Shown here in pieces: positions 7,083-12,037 of a DNA stretch of 12,037 nt. Numbering within the stretch: position 1 is the stretch's first letter; the number at the start of each line of letters is the position of its first letter. The stretch is from Candidatus Fermentibacteraceae bacterium. GTDB lineage: Bacteria; Fermentibacterota; Fermentibacteria; Fermentibacterales; JCC-6. The translations under genes and the position numbers were made by a program. The notes beneath the pieces were generated by a model. The model saw only the letters and a program-made list of their open reading frames with translations. It ran no database searches and had not been told where the DNA came from. The DNA is taken from NCBI GenBank assembly GCA_030596465.1, contig JAUVJW010000025.1:1-12037 (forward strand), written 5' to 3'.

Positions 7083-7760
7083 GACTGGTCAACCCTGAAA
7101 GAGATCTGGCGAATTACAGACCGCATAAATCCCTCAGAGACACATCATGAATTCCCCATGGCAACTGAAAAGGGAGACTCGCTAAGTTCTATTGTTCGTT
7201 CTCTGTTCATGGTAACAGACTTTGCTTCTCCGGAAACTGAAACAGCCGTTTCCATGATACAGAGAATCACTGATACCCGGGTTTTGCGCGCCAGCAGAAT
7301 CAACATGACCATGCTTACCCGAATGATCCCCCCATGGACACTGCTAGTGCGCGAAAGCCAGCTTTTCAATTTCGAAGAACGAATAACAACGCTTACCAGT
7401 CTGGTTGAGGCAGGAGAAATAACTCCGCGTGAATTCATTGCTTCAAGAGACTCTCTTCTGGACCGGGCTGAAACCCTGGCAGTTCTTGAGATACTGGAAG
7501 AGGTTCAACTGCAGGCCGATTACGGCTTCTATAATGATCCGGTTGACAGGATGGATACTGATGTGATCCTTGCCAGGCTTGACCTTTCCTACAGGGCTGC
7601 GCTGGATACTCTTAACCGAGAAAAACCCAGTGAACACATCGAGCACTATCAAACTGCAGTTCAGCAACACGAAGAGTTTCTGGTAAGGTATGAAGAGTTT
7701 GAAAAGGCAAAACCCGTTCTTCGAATCCTTCTTACCGATCTCATGGAGGCAAACATCTGA
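6972..7760 (+). CDS. Secreted protein of unknown family, paralogue 3 of 3
   Basis: This encodes a 262-residue protein starting at ATG 6972, with the signal peptide MNKQIAIGGSLLLTVPSVNA. The first 40 codons and the 5' flank are nearly identical to paralogue 2, while the rest has diverged most of the three. The shared motif is present as SRINMTMLTRMIPPW (108-122), so the invariant core over the three copies is SRIN..ML.RM.PPW. The C-terminus is LLTDLMEANI instead of DLIDPETMQ. The stop TGA (7758-7760) overlaps the probable CTG start of the radical SAM gene, and a GGAGG (7745-7749) sits inside its last codons. There is no cysteine. Confidence 0.8.
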   Translation: MNKQIAIGGSLLLTVPSVNASGTHIQEAEIQSVIESQDWSTLKEIWRITDRINPSETHHEFPMATEKGDSLSSIVRSLFMVTDFASPETETAVSMIQRITDTRVLRASRINMTMLTRMIPPWTLLVRESQLFNFEERITTLTSLVEAGEITPREFIASRDSLLDRAETLAVLEILEEVQLQADYGFYNDPVDRMDTDVILARLDLSYRAALDTLNREKPSEHIEHYQTAVQQHEEFLVRYEEFEKAKPVLRILLTDLMEANI

Positions 7761-8695
7761 ACTCCAAGTGGTTTGCTTTTGAAATAACAGAAAAATGCAA
7801 TCTGAGCTGCATGTTCTGCTACAATGTGTGGCTTGAAAATGGCAGGAAGGAGAGATCGGAACTCTCCCTGAATGAAATTGAGAAGATACTTCATAACATC
7901 TCGAAAGCTTCCGGGGCCATGGGGGTAACTTTTACAGGAGGAGAACCCCTGCTCAGGAGTGATCTTCATGGAATGGTCCGGATGTGTAGAAAGTTCGGCA
8001 TGAAGGCTGCTCTTGCTACTAACGGTTCTCTTCTCACTGAAAAGTTAATAAACAATCTGATAGAAAGCGGCATTCAGCACTTTGATATAGGGTTCACCGA
8101 ACCGGCCACGGAAACCCGGCTTGCTCTTGCCGCAGCAGCAAAATCCGGATGTACGGTAACCGCTTCCATCTGCATTCACAGAAATAATTACGAAAGAACA
8201 GGAATTCTCTGTGAATTAGCAGCAGTTCTTGGCGCAGATGCAGTTGCTCTGAACCGATTCATACCCACCGGACGAGGAAAACAGCATTCACAAGATCTGC
8301 AGTTGAGTAACGAAGATCTTCTAACTGCATTGAAACATGCAGGCAGAGCTGCGGCAACAGCAGGCATATACATTTACACAGGCATCCCGGTTGAACCCTG
8401 TATTGCGTCCAGCACAGAATTCCCGGGCATTGTTTTCTCTACCTGCCAGTGCGGTGAATCAAAGTGGGCAATTGACCCCAATGGCAATCTTCGCACCTGT
8501 GAACAGAACAGAGAAATTCTTGGAAACCTGCTGGAAAACACCTTCACCGAAATTGTTAATCGTAACGCCGGAGTGATAAAGGAATTCAGAGAATGGAGAC
8601 GATCAGAGAACTGTTTCCCCTGCACTCTGCCCGGAGATTGCAGAGGAGGATGCAGATTTGCAAATAGTACTAAAACCAGTGCACATGCTCTTTGA
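7757..8695 (+). CDS. Radical SAM / SPASM-domain peptide- or protein-modifying enzyme (probable CTG start)
   Basis: This is a 312-residue radical SAM enzyme. C14, C18 and C21 in CNLSCMFC form the CxxxCxxC site for the catalytic 4Fe-4S cluster; TGGEP (GGEP at 61-64) is the SAM-binding motif. The C-terminal part is a SPASM-type domain with C230, C232, C248, C286, C289, C295 and C299 and the typical CxGGCR ending, binding auxiliary clusters. SPASM enzymes mature peptides and proteins (PqqE, anaerobic sulfatase-maturing enzymes, sactipeptide synthases), and the enzyme would act in the cytoplasm. From the upstream in-frame stop to the first cluster Cys there is no ATG, GTG or TTG; the next ATG (7811) lies inside the cluster motif. 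CTG at 7757, 7 nt after GGAGG and overlapping the previous stop as CTGA, is the only sensible start. The substrate is unknown; the secreted paralogues or the small ORF upstream are candidates. Confidence 0.88.
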   Translation: MNSKWFAFEITEKCNLSCMFCYNVWLENGRKERSELSLNEIEKILHNISKASGAMGVTFTGGEPLLRSDLHGMVRMCRKFGMKAALATNGSLLTEKLINNLIESGIQHFDIGFTEPATETRLALAAAAKSGCTVTASICIHRNNYERTGILCELAAVLGADAVALNRFIPTGRGKQHSQDLQLSNEDLLTALKHAGRAAATAGIYIYTGIPVEPCIASSTEFPGIVFSTCQCGESKWAIDPNGNLRTCEQNREILGNLLENTFTEIVNRNAGVIKEFREWRRSENCFPCTLPGDCRGGCRFANSTKTSAHAL

Positions 8696-8866
8696 GAAAA
8701 GTCCAGAACCGATCCAGAAAAATGCAGGCGAACAATCCGACTGAGACAGCTCCGCCAACGACCCGGCAAATACCTTTTCCGTCCCCCTGCCAGTACTGAG
8801 CCCTGCAAGAGTTCCCAGTGCCGCTCCTGAAACGAAATGAGCGATCTTAAGAAAAGGTTCTTTCAC
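8670..8866 (-). pseudogene. Small two-helix membrane protein ORF, apparently with a one-base frameshift
   Basis: Reading leftward from a GTG at 8864-8866 gives VKEPFLKIAHFVSGAALGT, a plausible first membrane segment. That frame then loses protein character. After the run AGGGGGACGGAAAAGG (about 8774-8789) the next frame reads VVGGAVSVGLFACIFLDRFW, a second membrane segment, and stops at TAG (8670-8672) after KEHVHWF. Joining them needs one extra base and would give a protein of about 65 residues. A real indel in a homopolymer or an assembly error are both possible. The ribosome-binding site is weak, and the end overlaps the radical SAM gene on the other strand by 26 bp. No family is recognised. 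Confidence 0.25.
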
Positions 8867-8888
8867 ATTTTCTCAAATTCATTGAAAA

Positions 8889-9758
8889 TCAAATGTTTTT
8901 TACACACCTGAATCCTCTGTCCCACCTGTGCGTTTCGGCAGGAAGCCCCGACCTGCCTGTTATACGCATGAACACAGGGTTAGGGGTTTCCCAGCTTCCT
9001 CCGCGAATTACCTTGTTATTGTAGTTGGGATCTTCATCACTCCACGGTCCGAACTGGCGATATGAATCCTCAGCTTCAGGTGCTGCCGGATACGGACGGT
9101 GATCGTCTTCCATCCATTCGGAAACATTTCCAAGCATATCGTACAACCCGTAACCGTTGGGCGGATAACTTGCAACCGGCGTAGTCCCCAAATTGCGCAG
9201 CCCCGTCATCCTGCCAAGACCGGCAAGGAATGATTCTCCCCAATAGCGGTAATTAGCCAGTTCCGGATCAGGTTCATTGCCCCATGTAAACCAGCGATAA
9301 TCTGTGCCTCCTCTGGCGGCATATTCCCACTCAGCTTCGGCAGGCAGTCGTTTCCCTGCCCAGGCCGCATATGCAGCAGCATCTGCCCAGGTGACACTTA
9401 CAACAGGATATTCTTCCAGACCCTCTCCTGTATGTTTTTCCCATTCCCCCTGAGAATTGTAGTCAGTTGCATCCACAAATTCGCGATATTCTGAGTTGGT
9501 TACCTCGCGGATATCAATAAAAAAGCTGTCCAGTGTAACTGTATGCATCGGGATTTCATCTCCGAACCACCACCGCGAATGTGTCATGCTCATGTGGGGA
9601 ACATCCCTGCCCATTTCGGCAAGCTCTTCCAGCTCTGCTTCTTCAATGCCCATCTGAAATGAAGTGCCGGGAATCAGCACCATGCCTTCAGGTGCTTCCT
9701 GAGCAAGTATGGTTGTGCTCAGAACAAGCAGGCCTATGACAATAATTGATTTCAACAT
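8889..9758 (-). CDS. Exported SUMF1/FGE-domain (sulfatase-modifying factor type) protein lacking catalytic cysteines
   Basis: This is a 289-residue protein with a signal peptide (MLKSIIVIGLLVLSTTILA, cleavage before QEAPEG) and a full SUMF1 domain. In order there are LIPGTSFQMG, FFIDIREVTNSEYREF, the core GKRLPAEAEWEYAARGG, YGLYDMLGNVSEWMEDD, VIRGGSW and a final GFRCV. True formylglycine-generating enzymes need two cysteines in the SYxCHRSYC region; here that region reads RITGRSGLP without Cys, and the only Cys is in GFRCV. It is therefore probably not an FGE but one of the many exported SUMF1-domain proteins of unknown or binding function. An upstream ATG (9771-9773) precedes the AAAGGAGA ribosome-binding site (9763-9770); of the two adjacent ATGs after it, the second (9756-9758) has the better spacing. 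Confidence 0.85.
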   Translation of the reverse strand: MLKSIIVIGLLVLSTTILAQEAPEGMVLIPGTSFQMGIEEAELEELAEMGRDVPHMSMTHSRWWFGDEIPMHTVTLDSFFIDIREVTNSEYREFVDATDYNSQGEWEKHTGEGLEEYPVVSVTWADAAAYAAWAGKRLPAEAEWEYAARGGTDYRWFTWGNEPDPELANYRYWGESFLAGLGRMTGLRNLGTTPVASYPPNGYGLYDMLGNVSEWMEDDHRPYPAAPEAEDSYRQFGPWSDEDPNYNNKVIRGGSWETPNPVFMRITGRSGLPAETHRWDRGFRCVKNI

Positions 9759-9909
9759 CATGTCTCCTTTCATATGAGCGCCTTCCTGCCAGTCAATGCA
9801 GTAAATCAGCGCGGCACTTCAGTCTGAGCAAATTGTAGCTGTGTCCCGGACTGGAGTCAAGGCTTCTTTTCAGGTCTGTTTTAGAATATTAAAAAGAAGG
9901 ATAAACAAA

Positions 9910-10301
9910 TTGAGGTTGATTACGCCGACTGTTTCACAACTGGAATTCATTATAGAGATGTGGGCAGCGTTGTACTGCTCAGCGAAGACGAAGCTCTCCG
10001 CTGGTACAAAAGAATGGTCGACCCCGGATCTCAAACGAATTATTACTGCCTGATTGCTGATGATCATGAAACACCAGTTGGTGAAGTAAGCTTTCACCGG
10101 CTTAACCGTGAAACCATGACTGCGAAACTGAATGTAAAAATTCTTCACAGGTACAGAGGGAACGGTTACGGAAGCAGAGCAGTTATGATGATGCTGGATT
10201 ATTTCTTCGGTGAATTTGGCGGAAGGACTATGAGGCTCAGTCCGTCAATGTGGTGTATGAACACCAACGCATTCAGGCATCATTTCTTCAATTTCGTTTA
10301 G
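9910..10301 (+). pseudogene. GNAT-family acetyltransferase, frameshifted remnant
   Basis: A TTG at 9910 with GAAGG 9 nt upstream starts a typical GNAT N-terminus, LRLITPTVSQLEFIIEMW. The acetyltransferase body continues in another frame from about 9960: LLSEDEALRWYKRMVDP, then PVGEVSFHRLNRETMTAKLNV, then the acetyl-CoA loop YRGNGYGSRA (R/Q-x-x-G-x-G/A type), then LDYFFGEFGGRTMRL. The joint needs a frameshift and perhaps a few lost residues. The last part, MNTNAFRHHFFNFV, resembles a disrupted ENTNAIRFYEKLGF-like ending and stops early at TAG. An open frame of 113 codons from GTG 9960 exists but would lack the N-terminal strand and helix. The donor is acetyl-CoA; the acceptor is unknown. Sequencing error cannot be excluded. 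Confidence 0.6.
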
Positions 10302-10336
10302 CAGATCTGTTTCCGCATGCTGTTATCAAACAATCA

Positions 10337-10365
10337 TTGACCCGGAGTTTCAAGGCTGCTATTCT
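10337..10365 (+). promoter_or_regulatory. Sigma70-type promoter for the nuclease/ATPase operon
   Basis: TTGACC (10337-10342) and TATTCT (10360-10365) are separated by exactly 17 bp. The transcript would begin near 10372, leaving a leader of about 58 nt before the nuclease ATG, which has AAGGAGG (10416-10422) 7 nt upstream. Confidence 0.5.
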
Positions 10366-10429
10366 CGTCTGATAGATAACGCGATAATAAATTCCCGGAA
10401 CTTCTTCAGGTTTTCAAGGAGGCCGCAAA

Positions 10430-11704
10430 ATGCGACTTGTTCTCAGCGGGGATCTTCATCTGGGGCGATCTTCTTCCAGAATTCCGGATACCGTACGGCC
10501 TGAGGAAGTTCGCTCGGTTACATCCTGGATGAGGATTGTCGACTTCGCCATTGAGAAAAAAGCAGATATTGTTTGTCTCAGCGGAGACATTGCAGATCAG
10601 AGCAACAAATTCTGGGAATCTATTGGACCTCTTGAACGAGGTATCCAGCGTCTGGCCGAAAATGGTATCCGCACTGTGGCGGTGGCCGGTAACCACGATT
10701 TCGATGTGCTGCCGCGGCTGGCGGATCAACTCCCTTCAGAGCACTTCACCCTGCTGGGCCGTAATGGGAAATGGGAGCGCATAACCATCAAGTGTAACGG
10801 TGAAGAGGCTCTGCATATAGACGGCTGGTCATTCCCGTCCGGAGAAGTTGCTGCAAGCCCTTTGAATACATACAAACTTGACAGAGATCCACAGATTCCG
10901 ATCCTGGGAATGGTTCATGGAGATCTTGACGCTGCAACCTCGCCCTACGCACCGCTGCAACTGATACAACTTCAATCGTTAGCTCCTTCCGGCTGGCTGC
11001 TGGGTCATATCCACGCCCCCCGTTTTATAGAAGGATCGCCATGGGTACTTTACCCCGGCTCGCCACAGGCTCTTGATCCAGGAGAAACCGGGCCCCACGG
11101 GCCGTGGATTGTTGATATCGAAAACGGCAGAATGGGTTTGCCTGTGCAGTTCCCGATGTCCAGCGTATGGTATGAGCGGTGTACCATTGATCTCAGTGAT
11201 GTCTCTGACGAGACCGGGCTTGAAGCCGCCATTCTCGACCGGATTCGGGCCGAAGCTGACGGCATTACATGCATGGCTGGCCCATTTCTGCTGTACACCA
11301 GCCTGCGTGTAAAACTTACAGGGCACACAGCAGCATCACACTGTGTAAATAAAATTGCCGGTTATCTGGAAAAGGACTTTGAGTTAACCTCCGACAGAGG
11401 CTCTACAATGATCGAAAAAGTAGAGAATCAAACTATTCCCGCCATTGATCTGGTGGAATACGCTAAAAGCAGCTCTGCCGCCGGCGCGGTTGCCGGGTTG
11501 CTGCTGGAACTGGAAAAGGATGAGGTTTCTGAACCTGTGGAAAAACTGATTCGCAAAACTATCGAAAAGCTCAGAAGCGCGGAGAAGCCCGGCAGTTACG
11601 GTCTGTTGAAAATGCGGGAAACAGATAATGAACTGGCCCGTGAATACCTTCGGACAAACAGCAGAGCTCTGCTGACAGAACTGGCAGGACAGATTGATGG
11701 ATGA
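10430..11704 (+). CDS. SbcD/Mre11-like DNA repair exonuclease (metallophosphoesterase)
   Basis: This is a 424-residue calcineurin-like phosphoesterase with all metal-site motifs: GDLH (D8, H10), SGD (D53), GNHD (87-90), VHGD (H163) and GHIH (192-195). The spacing, the capping region after residue 230 and the following ATPase gene fit SbcD/Mre11/YhaO-type nucleases, which use Mn2+ to degrade DNA ends or hairpins as the nuclease half of a nuclease-ATPase complex. The C-terminus (about 370-424) is helical and charged, as expected for contact with the ATPase coiled coil. The ATG follows a strong AAGGAGG. The last 8 bp overlap the ATPase start. Confidence 0.85.
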   Translation: MRLVLSGDLHLGRSSSRIPDTVRPEEVRSVTSWMRIVDFAIEKKADIVCLSGDIADQSNKFWESIGPLERGIQRLAENGIRTVAVAGNHDFDVLPRLADQLPSEHFTLLGRNGKWERITIKCNGEEALHIDGWSFPSGEVAASPLNTYKLDRDPQIPILGMVHGDLDAATSPYAPLQLIQLQSLAPSGWLLGHIHAPRFIEGSPWVLYPGSPQALDPGETGPHGPWIVDIENGRMGLPVQFPMSSVWYERCTIDLSDVSDETGLEAAILDRIRAEADGITCMAGPFLLYTSLRVKLTGHTAASHCVNKIAGYLEKDFELTSDRGSTMIEKVENQTIPAIDLVEYAKSSSAAGAVAGLLLELEKDEVSEPVEKLIRKTIEKLRSAEKPGSYGLLKMRETDNELAREYLRTNSRALLTELAGQIDG

Positions 11705-12037
11705 CAGAGCTGTGCACTTCAGAAATATTGCAATACACCGGGCAATGGGAATTCATCAGGGTGACGGTTTTGAGCTCTCTTCAATTTCCTGCGGCGTTAA
11801 CCTTGTTTACGGGCCAAACGGCTCCGGTAAAAGCACGACCGCTCTCGTAATACAGGAACTGCTGTGGCCTGGAAAGACCGGACTTGAAAGGCCTGCAGTT
11901 GACGGCAGATTAGAAGATGGTGAAACCATCTGGTCAATCCGGATAGATGCCGGTCATACCGAAACAGAAAATGCACACAACTCTGGAACAACTCCTGATC
12001 TGGGATCCGCTGAAAATCGCACACGCTACCTGCTGGC
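11697..12037 (+). CDS. SbcC/Rad50/YhaN-like ATPase, N-terminal fragment cut by window edge
   Basis: ATG at 11697, overlapping the nuclease stop as ATGGATGA, begins a frame open to the edge (113 codons visible). The N-terminus reads MDDRAVHFRNIAIHRAMGI, a strand typical of SMC-like ATPases, then VNLVYGPNGSGKST with Walker A at 39-47. The following EDGETIWSIRID is the beta-rich part of the head domain. The coiled coil, zinc hook, signature and Walker B would lie beyond the window, so SbcC and YhaN types cannot be told apart. With the overlapping nuclease it should form a DNA-end-processing complex. Confidence 0.8.
   Translation, partial: MDDRAVHFRNIAIHRAMGIHQGDGFELSSISCGVNLVYGPNGSGKSTTALVIQELLWPGKTGLERPAVDGRLEDGETIWSIRIDAGHTETENAHNSGTTPDLGSAENRTRYLL

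Noticed and set aside
7700..7815. Fusion of paralogue 3 and the radical SAM enzyme by frameshift
   Set aside because: Paralogue 3 ends at the position expected from the other two copies, and a CTGA overlap with a well-spaced GGAGG explains the junction without a fusion.
8374..8808. Minus-strand open frame (144 codons) across the end of the radical SAM gene
   Set aside because: It lies opposite the SPASM domain, is Arg/Ser-rich as shadow frames are, and the plus-strand frame is clearly the coding one.
9785..9850. Promoter for the SUMF1 gene on the minus strand
   Set aside because: The best TTGACT/TATGAA pair would put the transcript start at the start codon itself, and other candidates are weak, so no promoter is called.
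10406..10729. Minus-strand open frame opposite the nuclease start
   Set aside because: The plus strand encodes the conserved phosphoesterase motifs here; the minus frame has no ribosome-binding site or motif.

Overview
The window is bacterial DNA of moderate GC content with tightly packed genes, Shine-Dalgarno-led starts and frequent short gene overlaps. Start codon use is relaxed: TTG and probably CTG are used where a strong ribosome-binding site or an overlap points to them. Sec-type signal peptides, a radical SAM/SPASM enzyme and a long-form M29 aminopeptidase would fit an anaerobic or fermentative lineage, but nothing here fixes the phylum. There are no rRNA, tRNA, CRISPR or transposase genes.

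Left part (1-5274, minus strand). One operon is read leftward from a good promoter at 5247-5274. The transcript starts with a leader of about 145 nt that carries a perfect Shine-Dalgarno, an 8-codon mini-ORF and two small hairpins. Two overlapping half-transporter genes follow, encoding a heterodimeric ABC exporter with one consensus and one degenerate ATP site. The last gene is an M29-family aminopeptidase that runs off the left edge.

Centre (5243-8695, plus strand). Divergent to the exporter lies a second compact operon. It has a 36-codon small ORF (tentative) that overlaps by ATGA the first of three tandem paralogues, each a secreted, cysteine-free (in the mature part), probably helical protein of about 262-266 residues and of no family I recognise. 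The third paralogue overlaps by CTGA a radical SAM/SPASM enzyme whose only plausible start is CTG. The paralogues are an 814-bp tandem duplication with mosaic similarity. Secreted repeat proteins, a peptide/protein-modifying radical SAM enzyme, an exporter and a peptidase together look like a peptide or protein maturation and export locus. I regard this as the best candidate for an undescribed system in the window; its function is inference.

Right part (8670-12037). A small, apparently frameshifted membrane-protein ORF and an exported SUMF1-domain protein lie on the minus strand. A decayed GNAT acetyltransferase follows on the plus strand. After a sigma70-like promoter come an SbcD/Mre11-like nuclease and, overlapping it by 8 bp, the start of an SbcC/Rad50/YhaN-like ATPase that is cut by the right edge. 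These look like ordinary chromosomal genes unrelated to the central locus.
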